This document shows positions 24,722-36,239 of a stretch of 64,000 nucleotides of DNA, in pieces. Below the pieces are notes generated by a model that was given only the letters and a program-made list of their open reading frames with translations, made no database searches and was not told the origin of the DNA. The stretch's first letter is position 1, and the number at the start of each line of letters is the position of its first letter. This DNA comes from an archaeon (GTDB lineage: Archaea > Micrarchaeota > Micrarchaeia > Norongarragalinales > UBA97): NCBI GenBank assembly GCA_020057405.1, contig JAGVFW010000003.1, positions 141,893 through 205,892 on the forward strand. The letters are read 5' to 3'. Both the position numbers and the translations under genes were made by a program.

Positions 24722-25615
24722 TTACTTAACGAGGGCGACGCCAATCAAGATGAGCAGCGTTCCCAGCACCTTCTGCATCAGGGTAGTGCGCTTGAGCTCC
24801 TCGTCAAGGGCCTTGGGGTAGGTCATGCCGACTAGCACTGCGAAGACGAGGACGAAGAGGGCTTGGGTCGAGAGGATTGCGGAAACGGCGGTGATGGGGC
24901 CCGTCTCTGCGGCTATGGTAATTAGGAGAAATGACGCCATGCTCGCAACTGCAAGGGCGGTTACTATTTTCGTGGTGCGGGTGCCGGCGGCGCTTGCCTC
25001 GCGTGAAAGCGTAGTGCGGCCGACAAAGGCGGCGACCACCATCATGGCAAGCACTGCGCCAAAACGCGTGTAGGAAAAGACGGTGAGGGCGTCTGCAAAG
25101 TAAAGAAGGTACTTCATTGTCACCACGTATGCTGCTGAGAAAAGCAGCGAGGCAAGCAGGTACTTCTTGGCCTTGACAAACCGCATTTCCTTGAGGCTGT
25201 GGATTGACAGGACGATTGCGCCGGCTACAAGCAAAGCAGCGCCAAGGTATCTTACGGGTTTTAGCGTCTCGCCCAAAAACAGGAATGCGAAGGCGGCGAT
25301 GAAGAGCGTGTCAAGGTAAAGAATGGGGATTACGCGCGAGACTTCCTCGGCTTTGAGTGCCTCGAAGTAGTACCATGCGTGGATTACGAAGAATGCGCCG
25401 GCGAGGAGGCCGAGAAACACGTTGACTGACGAGAGTGGGTCAAAGCCGCGGAAGAGGAGAATGGCGAGGGCGAAAGCGAGGCCGACTAGGGCGTCGATGG
25501 AGAGCATGAAGGCCACGCTTTTGGTCAGGCGCGTGACGACGTGCTTGTCAGCTACGTTGACTGCAGCCAAAATCGCGGCCGCGAGGGCAGCGGCGAGGGG
25601 CCAGAACGGAAGCAT
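24722..25615 (-). CDS. EamA/DMT-family membrane transporter
   Basis: 297 aa with about ten membrane helices in two similar halves, as in drug/metabolite transporters. Landmarks are the segment SRVIPILYLDTLFIAAFAFL, the FLGETLKPVRYLGAALLVAG block that ends the first EamA half, and ITAVSAILSTQALFVLVFAV in the second half. Substrate is unknown. The ATG at 25615 lies about 25 nt from a box A, so the transcript is probably leaderless; longer reading-frame starts fall upstream of the promoter. It is convergent with the tRNA-Ala gene. Confidence 0.85.
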   Translation of the reverse strand: MLPFWPLAAALAAAILAAVNVADKHVVTRLTKSVAFMLSIDALVGLAFALAILLFRGFDPLSSVNVFLGLLAGAFFVIHAWYYFEALKAEEVSRVIPILYLDTLFIAAFAFLFLGETLKPVRYLGAALLVAGAIVLSIHSLKEMRFVKAKKYLLASLLFSAAYVVTMKYLLYFADALTVFSYTRFGAVLAMMVVAAFVGRTTLSREASAAGTRTTKIVTALAVASMASFLLITIAAETGPITAVSAILSTQALFVLVFAVLVGMTYPKALDEELKRTTLMQKVLGTLLILIGVALVK

Positions 25616-25638
25616 AGCATTAGAAAAACAAGTCGGGG

Positions 25639-25646
25639 CTATAAAG
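25639..25646. promoter_or_regulatory. Bidirectional box A between transporter and archaeosortase genes
   Basis: The near-palindrome GGCTATAAAGCC supplies CTATAAAG on the plus strand and CTTTATAG on the minus strand. On the minus strand the distance to the transporter ATG (25615) gives a leaderless start. On the plus strand it implies a start of transcription near 25668, which bears on the choice of start codon for the archaeosortase. Confidence 0.5.
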
Positions 25647-25651
25647 CCTTC

Positions 25652-26209
25652 GTGAAGCATTTCAAAGCCGTCGGCGGCTTGGCGGGCATTTTCTTCAAGC
25701 AAAAGCGCGACTCGCAAACAAAAGACGCCTTGCTCTTCCTCCTCCTCTTCGCGGCCTTCGCGGGCGTAGCCTATGGGGCGCTTTTGGCAACAGGCACGGC
25801 GCTTAATTTGCTTGCGGCAAAGTCAAGCGTGCTCGCGATGGGCGCACTCGGGATTGATGCAAGTGTAGTGCCTAACTCCGACTTTCCGCACATTGTCGGG
25901 GAAGTGCGCGGCACGCCCTTTGAGGCCGAAATCAACGGCCTCTGCGCCGGTGCGATTGAGCTTGCTGTTGTCTTTGGCATCGTGATGGCGAGCCGCGACA
26001 AGAGCGTTCGCGCGAGGCTGCTGGGGGCACTCGGCGGTTTTGCGGTTTTCCTCGCCTTTAACCCATTGCGCATCGCCCTTACGCTGAACGCAGTAGGCAG
26101 CTGGGCCCTGCCACTCTTGCACGACGTGCTCTTCCGTCTCTCGCTTCTCTTCGTCATCGTGGGTTACTACGCAGTGTGGTATTACTCGACCGCGAGCAAG
26201 CGTTTTTAA
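25652..26209 (+). CDS. Archaeosortase/exosortase-family protease
   Basis: 185 aa from GTG 25652; if the box A at 25639 drives this gene, the TTG at 25679 (176 aa) is more likely. About five membrane helices. The catalytic triad of the exosortase/archaeosortase family is visible: Cys in INGLCAGAIE, Arg in FNPLRIALTLNA, and His in LLHDVLFRLSL. These enzymes act on the outer membrane face and cut proteins at a C-terminal sorting signal, replacing a membrane helix with another anchor. It stands directly before the surface-protein cluster. The matching sorting signal was not recognised in this window. Confidence 0.82.
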   Translation: MKHFKAVGGLAGIFFKQKRDSQTKDALLFLLLFAAFAGVAYGALLATGTALNLLAAKSSVLAMGALGIDASVVPNSDFPHIVGEVRGTPFEAEINGLCAGAIELAVVFGIVMASRDKSVRARLLGALGGFAVFLAFNPLRIALTLNAVGSWALPLLHDVLFRLSLLFVIVGYYAVWYYSTASKRF

Positions 26210-26210
26210 C
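26203..26210 (+). promoter_or_regulatory. Box A of the 654-aa Cys-rich protein gene
   Basis: TTTTTAAC overlaps the stop codon of the archaeosortase gene and is about 25 nt upstream of the ATG at 26232, so a leaderless transcript is likely. Confidence 0.5.
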
Positions 26211-26231
26211 GAGCCCGCGCTAAGCGTTGCT

Positions 26232-28196
26232 ATGCTCAAGGGCTTCATCTCAGCGCCTCTTCTTGGAACGCTAGTTTTCCTCGGCGCTGTTGTCTTCGTC
26301 GTGCACATCACGCAGATGGAGAAAGCCGAGGTCAGCAGCATAGTCTCCGACATTTACCACAACCGAGTAACCTCAATGCTCGAAGACTACCGCTACGACA
26401 TGGGCTCGCTCTTTGCGGTTGCCCTCTCCCGCGCGATTGAACGCTATCTCTCAAGTGAATGCTGGGAAATCTTCGCGCTCAAAAACGACAATTACGCCGA
26501 GCCCGGCGGTGCCGACGGTGGCGGAATTGCGACGCGGGGCGTGCCGCCCGCGGGCTTTCCTAAAACGGGGCACGCGGACTACAACTACGACGACTTTGGC
26601 TGGTGCAGGAACACCGGCACCGGCGCTAACCCGACCTGCAGCGACGTTAGTGAGACGAACAAGCACCCAAACAACCCGAACTACGATTACCTGTGCGCCG
26701 AGAACTGCAACGGCCAGCTCGACTACTACGAGCTGCGCTACAAAAAGTGCACTGAAATAAGCGACATCATCCGCGACGGCATCTGCCCGTATGACCCCAA
26801 GTACGGCCTGACGGCGTGGCTAAACGCGACGCGAACGCCGTTTAACTTCGAGGGAGTCGGCTTCTCCCTCTCGAACCCCGAATTGGTCGAGACATACGTC
26901 TCGCAGATTTCCTGCACGTTTAGCGGCCTGGGGACGGTCACCAACACGAACATGTTTGAGTACGACTTGGGCTCAAGCAGCGGCTCGTGCAAGGGACGCG
27001 ACAACTGCAAAGTCAAGGTCGGAAACGGCTTCCTTACCTGCGCGAAAAAGGACGGCGTGCCCGACGGCACGCTTTCGGTCGGCGACGGCATCAAGAACTG
27101 CAGGCAGCTTGTGGGCGACAGCCTCTTTGACTGCAGAAACTTCGCAGAGGACTTGGGCAACCCGTACCGCTGCTGCAGCCTCTACTCGAACACTGGAGAA
27201 TGCTGCGCGCAGTCCGATGGCCCGTCTAAAGGGTGCGACCAAAAGAGCCACGTCATGCCAGGCTGTGACGGGGGCAGCTTTTTCGTCGGCGTCAACGTGC
27301 TTGCAAACGACAACGTCTACCGCAGCCTGCCGCGGGTCAACGCAACTGACAAGGGCGGAAACGAAATCCAGGGCGGCGCCCTTGGCGATCGCAACTTCAC
27401 AATCCACGTCAAGTACCCGGTCTACAAGTACCTCGACGCGGCCTTCAGAACCTACATGCCAATCGCTTACGGCATTTGCGTGAATTCCGCGCACCCAGAG
27501 TACGACTTTGAGGCGCCCGTTAACATGCGCGTGCACGAAGGCCAGGGCGGCGGCACCAGGTCGTGCCCAAGCGGCAACAGCCCGCAGAGCGACTTTGAGG
27601 GAATCATCGAGGGCCTCTGCTACGGCGAGAGCTGCGGGGGCTTCAACGTCAACCCGGAGTGCCTGGGTTTAAACCCGCCGGCTTATTGCGACACGAAAGG
27701 CTTTGAAGGGAACAACAATGGCCAGCATTTCCGCACCAGGGAAAAAGCAATTGAGTATGCAAGGGCCAAATTCTTAGGCGTGTTTTTGAGCCCCGACCCG
27801 GCGGTGGGGACAAGCGTGTGCCGGCTGTTTCGGCCGCTCCTTTGCGACACTTTCGGCCTCTGCGACACGAAAATGCTCATCCGCGGCATGGGCCTGCAAA
27901 ACCCTGCGGACGGAAGCGACGGCTTCTACACTCTTTGCCCGCAACCGCCGGCTAGTTGGGATTCTCCAGACTGGACCGCAATCCAAGCGAAGTTGTCAGT
28001 CGACAGCCTCTTCCGCGCTTATGACGACTGCACAAGGAATCCGAACAACCACCAGGCGTGCGCTGCGGTCAACAGCCTGTCGTTTACGATTAAGTTCGTG
28101 GACAAGAAGGCGGAGACTCTAGTGAACCCCATTGCAAACAACTTCTGCTGGCACATGCGGCCGGTGCACGTTAACCCTACCAAGTCAACGCAGTGA
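26232..28196 (+). CDS. Membrane-anchored Cys-rich exoprotein, unrecognised
   Basis: 654 aa. An N-terminal membrane helix (about 7-27, SAPLLGTLVFLGAVVFVVHI) is followed by a helical segment (EKAEVSSIVSDIYHNRVTSM) and a long extracellular part with about 33 Cys, including pairs and doublets such as RCCSLYS, ECCAQ and FGLCDTKM. Many short Gly/Asp/Asn loops suggest disulfide-braced or metal-binding structure. I know no family match. The lack of internal repeats differs from the neighbouring giants. It is preceded by an archaeosortase and followed by a giant surface protein, which suggests a role in the envelope. Confidence 0.6.
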   Translation: MLKGFISAPLLGTLVFLGAVVFVVHITQMEKAEVSSIVSDIYHNRVTSMLEDYRYDMGSLFAVALSRAIERYLSSECWEIFALKNDNYAEPGGADGGGIATRGVPPAGFPKTGHADYNYDDFGWCRNTGTGANPTCSDVSETNKHPNNPNYDYLCAENCNGQLDYYELRYKKCTEISDIIRDGICPYDPKYGLTAWLNATRTPFNFEGVGFSLSNPELVETYVSQISCTFSGLGTVTNTNMFEYDLGSSSGSCKGRDNCKVKVGNGFLTCAKKDGVPDGTLSVGDGIKNCRQLVGDSLFDCRNFAEDLGNPYRCCSLYSNTGECCAQSDGPSKGCDQKSHVMPGCDGGSFFVGVNVLANDNVYRSLPRVNATDKGGNEIQGGALGDRNFTIHVKYPVYKYLDAAFRTYMPIAYGICVNSAHPEYDFEAPVNMRVHEGQGGGTRSCPSGNSPQSDFEGIIEGLCYGESCGGFNVNPECLGLNPPAYCDTKGFEGNNNGQHFRTREKAIEYARAKFLGVFLSPDPAVGTSVCRLFRPLLCDTFGLCDTKMLIRGMGLQNPADGSDGFYTLCPQPPASWDSPDWTAIQAKLSVDSLFRAYDDCTRNPNNHQACAAVNSLSFTIKFVDKKAETLVNPIANNFCWHMRPVHVNPTKSTQ

Positions 28197-28212
28197 CGGC
28201 CGGACACAATCA

Positions 28213-28229
28213 CTGCTTTTTTAAAGCAG
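28213..28229 (+). promoter_or_regulatory. Inverted repeat containing the box A of the 2653-aa gene
   Basis: Arms CTGCTTT and AAAGCAG surround a TTT centre, giving TTTTTTAAA as a box A inside a perfect 7-bp inverted repeat, 47 nt upstream of the start codon. It may serve as promoter, as operator for a dimeric regulator, or as terminator of the upstream gene. Confidence 0.4.
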
Positions 28230-28275
28230 CCTTGCCACAAGTAACTGTCTGTCTTGCAAGTGGGTAAGCGGGGTA

Positions 28276-31200
28276 ATGCGTTCAATGGGTTTGGCCGAGC
28301 AATACGAGGAGTTTCTTGACAAGCTTGATGAACAAGGTTTTCCAAGCCCAAAGATACTAGTTCCCGCACTCGCAATCTTAGCCGTTCTTGCAATAGCCTT
28401 CTTCGCCCTCCCGCTCTTGCAGGGAGTTGCCGGGGGCGGCTCGAAAAAAATACTTCTTGAAGTCCAGGACGCGGGCGGAACTAAAGTCTCCGGCGCTAAG
28501 GTAACACTCCTAACGATTGACGGCACGAAAGTCGATTCAACGGTAACCGACTCAAGCGGCGTTGCCTCTTTTGCCTCCGCACCTGCAAAGGAACTGCAGG
28601 TGACTGTCGAGGCGCCCACCTACAAGGCAGGGTTAATCACGCTTTCCTTCGATAGCCTTGGCGATACGGTCACACTCGAGTCCGACAACGCGCTTGCCAA
28701 AGTAAGCCGCGTGCAGGTTGCAGTCATCGACGAGGCCAGCTTCCCTGTTGCCGGCGCCGCAGTGCGCTTAACTACGTCAGCAGGCGACCGCTCTAGCGTC
28801 ACCGACGCTACAGGCATTGCAGAATTCCCGTTTGAAACGCTTCCCGACTCCGCAAGCTTAACTGCGCAGCGCACAAGCTATGACGACGGGGTACTGCAGG
28901 GCGTTACCAAGCTCGAGCTCCAAGGCGCCGCTGACACGCCCATCAGAATCATCCTCAAGAAGCCGGCGCCAACCCCGGCGGCAACTGCAACAGTTCGCGT
29001 CACCATCCTCTCGCCAACTGGCGCCCCCGTAACCGGCGTCCTCGTTTCTCTCGTTGACAGCGCGGGTTCAACTGCGGGAAGCATGCAATCAACGCAGGGA
29101 GCGGCAGTGTTTGACAGCATGGTCCAAGGCAAGACTTACTTCGTGCGCGTGAACGACCCCAAGGGGGCATTCGAGGCGTTTGACGGCCCTGCCTTTACAG
29201 TCGACGCCAACTACAAGGAACTTCAAGTGCAGCTAAAGCGAAAGGCCGCCGAGAAAGTCTACGGCATTGCCGTCGGAATTGAGAACGCAAGAGGCGACCC
29301 CATTCCCGAAGCACAAGTGTCGTTATACTCGCGGGCGACAAACGCCCTCGTTGACACGAAATTCACTGACGAGAACGGCGCCGCGCTCTTTGACGCAACA
29401 GCCACCGAAAGCTACTACGTCACCGCATTCAAGGAAAGCTACTTGCCGGGATTCAAGGCGTCCGCAAAGACGGGAGACAGCATTACACTCACACTTGAAG
29501 AACAGGCTGCGGGCAACTTCGCAGACGCGATAGTGACTGTAACGCAGGACGGCAATCCCGCTTCGGGCGCTGTTGTGTCGCTCGTCGTGCGCGGAGGCTC
29601 GCGAAACGGCTTTTTCCTCGGCCTGCCGACTCTTTACGCCGGTCCCGACGGCATTGCGAGAACGATAGTGCCACGCAAGCTTGACTCTGCTGACTACAAG
29701 CTCGCTGCCTACGCGACTTTGGCCGAAAAGACGGGCGAGAGCGACGCTGTTGCAGTAGGGCAGGAGGGAGCGAAACTGCAGGTCGCTCTAAAGGCGCCCC
29801 AAGCATTTGTTGAGGCAATAGTCACCGACAAGCTCTCCGGCCGCAACGTCTCAAGCGCACTTGCGCAGGCCTTTGCCAACGGCTCTGTCGCCGGCAGCTG
29901 CATCACAGACGCCCGGGGTGACTGCACGATGACGCTTGAAGCCGGCCGACAGTATACCTTTACTATCGGCGCGCCCGGCTACATTGACTCGACTACCGTC
30001 CCCCGGACGCTGGCCGCCAACGAGCACTCGGCAATCAACGCCGCGCTCTATTCCGAGGCCGACTTGAAGGGGGCGAAAGCCGAGTTTCTTGGCGTCTTTG
30101 ACGCTGGCGAAAACCGCGTTCTTGAAATCGACAACGCGCAAAGCTATCGTGCGCGCTTCCTTCTCTCCGCCCAGCAAGGCAACACGCTTGCCGGCATTCA
30201 CTTCCGCGTTGGCAGCGGCACTGACACCGCGCACAACGAGGCGTTCATCACTAAAATCAACGCGCCCGGCGCGACCATGGTAGGCTACGGCCCGGCCCTT
30301 GCGGCGCAAGGCTGCGACGTGCAGGCGAACTCTTCAAACCAGGACGTGCTTGCAAAGTGGGCTGAAGCGGCCTACCCCGCGGGAATCACTTCAAGCAAGC
30401 AAATCGAGTTCACTTTCCGCGTAAAAAACGACGTGCCGGCAGGCACGCACGTTCCAATCGAATACCGCGCTTACGCTTACAAGACGGGCTTGCCGATGCT
30501 ATCGCCCCTTGACAAGACCAAGGCAGCGGAACTGCTAAACAAGGCGCAGGGAAATGCCCAAATCACTGCCGCAGACTATTGCGGTGCTGCAAGGGACAAC
30601 GCCGACCTGCGCCTCACTAGCCGGCCCCTTGCCTGCGACTCGACCGGCCTGTGCACGCGCTTCTCTTTCGCCAGCACCACGGGCTTAAGCGGCGGCAACG
30701 GGTTCCCCATCGAGCTTGGCAAGGAATTCTCGCTGCAGTTTACCATAATCTCCCCGCAGGGAATAGACTACACTGGCATTTCCACCGCAAACGCGCAAGT
30801 GCTCGGCTTTGACTACAACACCACCGCGGCATTTAGCGGCACTCCGCTTTCTTCACTAAAGCTGGCAACAGAGACAACCGGCGAGCAGGCCCTTGCAATC
30901 AGCGCCTCGCCCGGGGAGCGGGTTGACGGCACTGTGCGCATGAAGGCAACGCAGCCCGGCGTGCGCGCGCCAGTTGACTTCTTCATCCACGTGCCCGGCG
31001 GCGATGCCAGGCGCGCGCCACTCTTCGTGCGCGTCACTGGCACTAACGCGTTTACGCCCACCACGCAATTTTCCGAATTAATCCTCGGCGTTGACACTAA
31101 CGAGCGCATTACGATAGTTGACAAGCTGGGCAAGCCCGTTACCGACGCGACTTTAACACTCACCGAGTGCAGCGGCTCGCCCCTTGGAGGCAACGAAATC

Positions 31201-34200
31201 ATCATTGCGGGAGACGGGTCGACCAACCGAGGCAGAAGCGGCGTTTACCTCATTTCACTTAAGCCATCGGCCATGGGAAGGATGGGAGTGCGGCTAGAGC
31301 ACACGGACTTTGACACTTTCGAGTCCTGCGGCATCACCGTAATCGCAGGCAATTTCATCACAGTAGACCCTGACACCGCCGACTTCTCCGGCAGCTCGAC
31401 GCCCCAGCAAGTGCTGCCCATTCACATTGCCTCGACACTGCCGATGCAGTCGCGCGTGAGCACCGCAGTTCGCTGCAGCGTCGGCGGCTCTTACGTTCCA
31501 AGCTCTCTCCTCTCAGTCGAGCCCGCACAATTCACGCTCGATGCATCCGACCGCGATGTTTCGATCAAGCTCACCGAGGGGGGGCGCGCGCAAACCGAGT
31601 GCGTCGTTGTCTTCACGGGCACTGCAGGCAGCGTGAGGACTGTTGCAACGGTCTTTGCAACAATAAACGTCACGTCGCCTCCGACTGCGCAGGAAACCTA
31701 TCCGCCCGTCCCCTCAAGCATCAGGCTTGCGGTAGACGACACGGGCGTAGCGCAGGCGTTCTACTACATTGGCGACTTGGGCGAAGTGCGCGGCTGCCGC
31801 TTTGCACCATCAGGAACCAACCCCATTGACGAGACTGCAATCCAGATGCAGTGCGGCGGGCAAGTACTCTCACTCGCTGTTGCATACAACTTTGCGACCC
31901 AATGCCTTCCCTCGTCCGGCGCGACTGGCCGGATTTTCGTCTCAAGGACAGTCAATGGCTTGCCACAAGCTGACGCCGCAATCGGGCTCGTCTTGACTCC
32001 CGGAAGCGGCGCCAACATTTGCAGCGGGACAAGCGCGACCCCAACGCCAACTCCCGAAGGCGGGGCGACTCCGACTCCTGTTCCAACCGGTTCGCCAAGC
32101 CCGACTCCAAACGGCTATCCGCAATTGCCCTCGCGCGTTGACTTGTTCCTAGACGACTTCGCTTTTGCTGAAAGCTATTATTCCCTTAGCCCTGTTGACG
32201 GCCCCATTTCGGGGTGCGAACTTCGCGCGACGGGGAGCGGCACTGACTCAATAGTGAACTTCGTGCGCATTGACAGCGACGCTTGCGCAAACGGGTTCCT
32301 TCACGTCATTGCCGACTATAGCGGCTTCCCGGTGCCCCCCGGCCTCTACAAGTCGCTTAAGCAGACTGCGCAAGTGCGGCTTCTGCGCGCAGGACAAACT
32401 GCAGTCACGCGCGAGCTGTCAATAAGTGCCAGTCGCATGACCGACATTCCGGCAGACGCGCCACGTTGTGGCGACGGAGTGTGTGATTCCGAGCGCGGTG
32501 AAGATGGCGCTTCATGCAGTGCCGATTGCCCGCTTGTCTCAAGCTGCACTGACGGTATCCGCAACGGCGCCGAGGACGGCGTTGACTGCGGCGGAGGCTG
32601 CGCAAAGAACTGCACTTTCTCGGGCTATCCTGCGCTTCCGGCAACGGTTTCCTTGCGGCTTAACGACGAGGGCCTGGCGCGAAAGACTTACAGCCTCAAG
32701 CCAGTGATGGACGCCGGCTGCAAGCCCGCATCGTGTGAAGTGCGCGCGTCGTACCTTGACTCGCAAAACCCGCTCACCGCGATTCCAAACTTTGTCTCAG
32801 TTGACTCCGGCCAATGCGCTTTGGGATTGGCGCAAGTGAGTGCGGACTACGGCACGTTCCAGAACCTCTACCGCACTTACGTTGGCATGGGCTCGCTTTA
32901 CGTGCAGTGCGAGGATGGCTCTTTCGTGACGCGGCCGCTTCGAGTGTCGGCAGCTGACATGGCAAGCCTGCCTGAGGACCCCGCGACTTGCACTGACCGC
33001 ATCAAGAACCAGCACGAGGAGAATGTCGACTGCGGCGGCCCGTGCAACGCGTGCCCCGCGGCACCCACGTGCACGGATGGAGTCAAGAACGGCAACGAGA
33101 CTGGCGTTGACTGCGGCAGCCAGTGCGGCATTTGCGCCGAGAGTCTTTATGAGGCGCTGCCAAACGAAATCAAGCTTTACTTGAACAACGACAGGTTTGC
33201 CGAATCGACTTACCACACCAAACTATTGTCGGTCAAGCCCGTCACTTGCTCGCAGTTGCGTCCTGCCGGGTTCTTCGAGGACCAGGAACCGTCAACGCTG
33301 ATTACAAATTACGTCCAGCTTGACTGCAGCGGCGGCATCGTGCACGTCACCGCGGATTACGCAGGCTTCCCGACTGAATTATTGTGGCGCGGCCTTTCCC
33401 ACGGAGGCAGCTTCCAGGTGAGCTTCGAGCCCATTGCCGGTAGCGGTGCGGTAGGCGGAGTTTCTTCAGGCGTCCAGCCCGGGCCCATGCTAAAGAAAAC
33501 AATCCGCGTGATTGTGAGTGCGTCTAATGTTGACGGCGCGCAAATGACTCAGCCCGTCACCGGCATTGACTCGCTTCCAAACTCGATTGTCCTAAACGTT
33601 TACTCGCAGCAAAGCACTCAGCCCGGCCAGTTCGGCGGCGGAAGCGCGTTTGGCATTGACACGGGCAACCAGCGGACGGTGAAAGTCAAGTTCTTGCGCG
33701 AACCCGATTGCACTCTACAGGGCTTCCTTGGGGCTGGTGCGGGCGGCCAGTTCGGCGGCGGCATTCCGGGCATGCCTTACGGCGCGCCACAAATCGCGTT
33801 CCAGCCGCAATCCTACTGGCAGGGCGCCCCACTGGCAGATGCAGCGGCAATACTCTACCCCGCAAGCGTTCCCCAGTCTTGCAGGGTTCCGGACGTGCTT
33901 ACTAACCCCGAACTTTGTCCCGTTTGCCAGCAATACTTGCCCGGATTCAACTACTTTGAGCCCGGCGCCTTCTCCAAACAGTCAATGCAGGAACAGCGGC
34001 CGGCTCTGCAAACACAATACCCGTGGGTTGCAGGCGGCAATCCCGGCTACAACAGCTTCCAGCAGCCCTACGGCGGCTATTCCGGCTACGCTGGCCAGTC
34101 GCAACTTGGTTATGGCAGCAGCCAGGGCAGCTTTGCCGGAATGCAGCAGCAAGTCAATCCAGTTGCAATAGGCTTCCCAACCGGCCTGCCCCCAGGATGC

Positions 34201-36237
34201 CAGTTGCCCTACGTTTGCAGCAACCCGCAAGCTTGCCAGCTGAGTTACTGCAACGCACTCGTTGTCGGCGGCAAGGCGGCCCTGCAGGCGGCCGGAGCGC
34301 AAGTGAGCATGCAGCCGACGGTAAGCTGCAGCAGGGACGAAATTACGGTTGTCGCAAACTACTTGGGCACCACGCCAACTAGCGGCTTTACGCAAACCAA
34401 CACGCTCAAAGTAAGTGAGACCACACCCTCAGGTAAGGTGCGCACAAAGAATGTTCAAGTGCTCATCAACGTCTTAAGCTCATTTAGTTCCAACAGCATT
34501 CCGACACAGTCGTTCCAGCCAATGTGGTGCAGCCAACCCATTGCGGGACTGCAAAGGGGCCAAGTAATCCGCGTCACTGACTATGACACTGACAAGACGG
34601 GCGTGCCAAAGTCGATTGAAATCAAGCTCAACCCGATTACCATGAAGGGCGAGTACTCGACCGTGATTCCGGTCAAGTCGCCCGACGGCTCGCGTGTGCC
34701 CCTTTTGTGCGACAAGAGCCAAATGAGCCTCAGGGGCGGGCCTGACGTGCAACTTGATTGCGGCGATTCAGGCGCGCTGCACTTCGTCCTAGACTATTCG
34801 GGCACTAGCGTTGCGGGCCAGTGGCAGTCCGCGCCCGACTTCCCGCAAAGCATTTCCGATTCAGGCACTTTCCGCATCAAGCTCACTTCAGCCGGCCCAA
34901 CCCTCGAATTCCCCGTTGCAGTCAAAGTCGTCCCAGATGACTTCGCGCCATGGCAGATTGCGCTAATGGTTGACGCAAAGACTGGCAAGGCCGTTAGCAG
35001 CGAGTTCAAGTCGAGCACTAAGCTCTCGACGACGATGCTCAAGTCCATCATGGCCGCCGCGACAAGCATTAGCGCTTCCGCAAACGGCAATTCGTTCTTC
35101 ATCGACGCAGCGTTCAAGAAGGGCGACGACTTGAGCAAGGCGAAGGGCACGGCGTTTATCGCCACGCGGCCCAAGCGTGAAATCGCAATCTACGCAGCGC
35201 AAGTGCCCAACAAGATGACTGTTACGCTTGCCAAGAGCGGAGATTCAATCACGATTGCGCCAAATGGCTGTAGCGACGGTGCCACCAAGTGGGACCCCGA
35301 AGGCGACAGCGACACTTGCGCATACCGCTTCTACCCCAAGGCAACGTCGTTCTCGCTGCCGGTTGGGTGCAGGCTTGACGCCAAGACCAGCGTGTCTGCA
35401 AGGCCTAGTGGCGATCAGTTCGCAACCGACGTGATTCTCTTTGACACAGGCGGCCCCACCTGCAACGCGGGCAAAGGCATCTTCCTCAAGCTCGACCCGC
35501 AGGCAGTTGCCGAAATCATGGCGCAAAACGCCGCGACGCCATTCGAGTTACTCAAGCTGCCGTTCCAAGTTACGCTGCAGGTTGGCGACGACCCGGCAAC
35601 CGCATCGTCTTACACCATCCACGGCATGGCACTCGGTCCCAAGGCAAGCGCTTACTCAACAGCAGCTGATGCGGAAATGACACTCAAGGCACCCCTTGGC
35701 ACCGCCGACTTTGACGAGGAGACGGGCACTGCAAAGGCGACGCTTGCCGCGCCCTCAAAGAGGACTGCGGCACCCAGCCCCATAAAGGCGGGCGCCAACC
35801 GCTATGTCGGAGTCAAGTTCCCCAAGATTGTTGACGCAGGTGCGACGGGCACCAGCACTGCCGGCCTGCGCGTTGCAACCGAGGACGGCACCACGCTCTT
35901 CGCTTGGGGCAGCTTCAAGTGCGCTTCTGACGACAAGGGCTGCAAGCCACTGAAGCTGGAAGAGGACATCGGCCCCGATGGTATACACTACTTCAAAGTG
36001 CCGTTTGGCAAGGCCGCAAAGTATACTGTAGAGTCGACGGCACGCATTAGCGGCAAGAAACTTTCCGCAAAGGTAGACGTGCCGACCGACAGCGACGCCA
36101 ATGTCGAGAAGCAGAAACCACCGGCAACAACGCCAGTCAAGAACTTAAACGGGCAGTCGGTAGCACCAAACACGCCGCCAGCGAAAACAACGACGGCTAA
36201 GGGCAAAAAGCCACTCAACGTAATAGGATTCGGATAG
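28276..36237 (+). CDS. Giant N-terminally anchored multidomain exoprotein
   Basis: 2653 aa. A cytoplasmic start ([19 protein letters not shown]) and one membrane helix (about 27-47) anchor it; there is no C-terminal helix. Outside are about five to six carboxypeptidase-regulatory-like beta domains (to about residue 590; for example [19 protein letters not shown]), larger beta domains, a TP-rich linker near residue 1255, four related units of the form GYPxLPxxVxLxLxD (about 1140-1700) interleaved with Cys modules CTDGxxNGxExGVDCGG, a Gly/Gln/Tyr-rich stretch (about 1815-1965), and further beta domains ending [10 protein letters not shown]. It is a paralogue of the 3389-aa protein in its first half. 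Envelope structure, adhesion or ligand binding is inferred. Confidence 0.7.
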   Translation: MRSMGLAEQYEEFLDKLDEQGFPSPKILVPALAILAVLAIAFFALPLLQGVAGGGSKKILLEVQDAGGTKVSGAKVTLLTIDGTKVDSTVTDSSGVASFASAPAKELQVTVEAPTYKAGLITLSFDSLGDTVTLESDNALAKVSRVQVAVIDEASFPVAGAAVRLTTSAGDRSSVTDATGIAEFPFETLPDSASLTAQRTSYDDGVLQGVTKLELQGAADTPIRIILKKPAPTPAATATVRVTILSPTGAPVTGVLVSLVDSAGSTAGSMQSTQGAAVFDSMVQGKTYFVRVNDPKGAFEAFDGPAFTVDANYKELQVQLKRKAAEKVYGIAVGIENARGDPIPEAQVSLYSRATNALVDTKFTDENGAALFDATATESYYVTAFKESYLPGFKASAKTGDSITLTLEEQAAGNFADAIVTVTQDGNPASGAVVSLVVRGGSRNGFFLGLPTLYAGPDGIARTIVPRKLDSADYKLAAYATLAEKTGESDAVAVGQEGAKLQVALKAPQAFVEAIVTDKLSGRNVSSALAQAFANGSVAGSCITDARGDCTMTLEAGRQYTFTIGAPGYIDSTTVPRTLAANEHSAINAALYSEADLKGAKAEFLGVFDAGENRVLEIDNAQSYRARFLLSAQQGNTLAGIHFRVGSGTDTAHNEAFITKINAPGATMVGYGPALAAQGCDVQANSSNQDVLAKWAEAAYPAGITSSKQIEFTFRVKNDVPAGTHVPIEYRAYAYKTGLPMLSPLDKTKAAELLNKAQGNAQITAADYCGAARDNADLRLTSRPLACDSTGLCTRFSFASTTGLSGGNGFPIELGKEFSLQFTIISPQGIDYTGISTANAQVLGFDYNTTAAFSGTPLSSLKLATETTGEQALAISASPGERVDGTVRMKATQPGVRAPVDFFIHVPGGDARRAPLFVRVTGTNAFTPTTQFSELILGVDTNERITIVDKLGKPVTDATLTLTECSGSPLGGNEIIIAGDGSTNRGRSGVYLISLKPSAMGRMGVRLEHTDFDTFESCGITVIAGNFITVDPDTADFSGSSTPQQVLPIHIASTLPMQSRVSTAVRCSVGGSYVPSSLLSVEPAQFTLDASDRDVSIKLTEGGRAQTECVVVFTGTAGSVRTVATVFATINVTSPPTAQETYPPVPSSIRLAVDDTGVAQAFYYIGDLGEVRGCRFAPSGTNPIDETAIQMQCGGQVLSLAVAYNFATQCLPSSGATGRIFVSRTVNGLPQADAAIGLVLTPGSGANICSGTSATPTPTPEGGATPTPVPTGSPSPTPNGYPQLPSRVDLFLDDFAFAESYYSLSPVDGPISGCELRATGSGTDSIVNFVRIDSDACANGFLHVIADYSGFPVPPGLYKSLKQTAQVRLLRAGQTAVTRELSISASRMTDIPADAPRCGDGVCDSERGEDGASCSADCPLVSSCTDGIRNGAEDGVDCGGGCAKNCTFSGYPALPATVSLRLNDEGLARKTYSLKPVMDAGCKPASCEVRASYLDSQNPLTAIPNFVSVDSGQCALGLAQVSADYGTFQNLYRTYVGMGSLYVQCEDGSFVTRPLRVSAADMASLPEDPATCTDRIKNQHEENVDCGGPCNACPAAPTCTDGVKNGNETGVDCGSQCGICAESLYEALPNEIKLYLNNDRFAESTYHTKLLSVKPVTCSQLRPAGFFEDQEPSTLITNYVQLDCSGGIVHVTADYAGFPTELLWRGLSHGGSFQVSFEPIAGSGAVGGVSSGVQPGPMLKKTIRVIVSASNVDGAQMTQPVTGIDSLPNSIVLNVYSQQSTQPGQFGGGSAFGIDTGNQRTVKVKFLREPDCTLQGFLGAGAGGQFGGGIPGMPYGAPQIAFQPQSYWQGAPLADAAAILYPASVPQSCRVPDVLTNPELCPVCQQYLPGFNYFEPGAFSKQSMQEQRPALQTQYPWVAGGNPGYNSFQQPYGGYSGYAGQSQLGYGSSQGSFAGMQQQVNPVAIGFPTGLPPGCQLPYVCSNPQACQLSYCNALVVGGKAALQAAGAQVSMQPTVSCSRDEITVVANYLGTTPTSGFTQTNTLKVSETTPSGKVRTKNVQVLINVLSSFSSNSIPTQSFQPMWCSQPIAGLQRGQVIRVTDYDTDKTGVPKSIEIKLNPITMKGEYSTVIPVKSPDGSRVPLLCDKSQMSLRGGPDVQLDCGDSGALHFVLDYSGTSVAGQWQSAPDFPQSISDSGTFRIKLTSAGPTLEFPVAVKVVPDDFAPWQIALMVDAKTGKAVSSEFKSSTKLSTTMLKSIMAAATSISASANGNSFFIDAAFKKGDDLSKAKGTAFIATRPKREIAIYAAQVPNKMTVTLAKSGDSITIAPNGCSDGATKWDPEGDSDTCAYRFYPKATSFSLPVGCRLDAKTSVSARPSGDQFATDVILFDTGGPTCNAGKGIFLKLDPQAVAEIMAQNAATPFELLKLPFQVTLQVGDDPATASSYTIHGMALGPKASAYSTAADAEMTLKAPLGTADFDEETGTAKATLAAPSKRTAAPSPIKAGANRYVGVKFPKIVDAGATGTSTAGLRVATEDGTTLFAWGSFKCASDDKGCKPLKLEEDIGPDGIHYFKVPFGKAAKYTVESTARISGKKLSAKVDVPTDSDANVEKQKPPATTPVKNLNGQSVAPNTPPAKTTTAKGKKPLNVIGFG

Positions 36238-36239
36238 AA

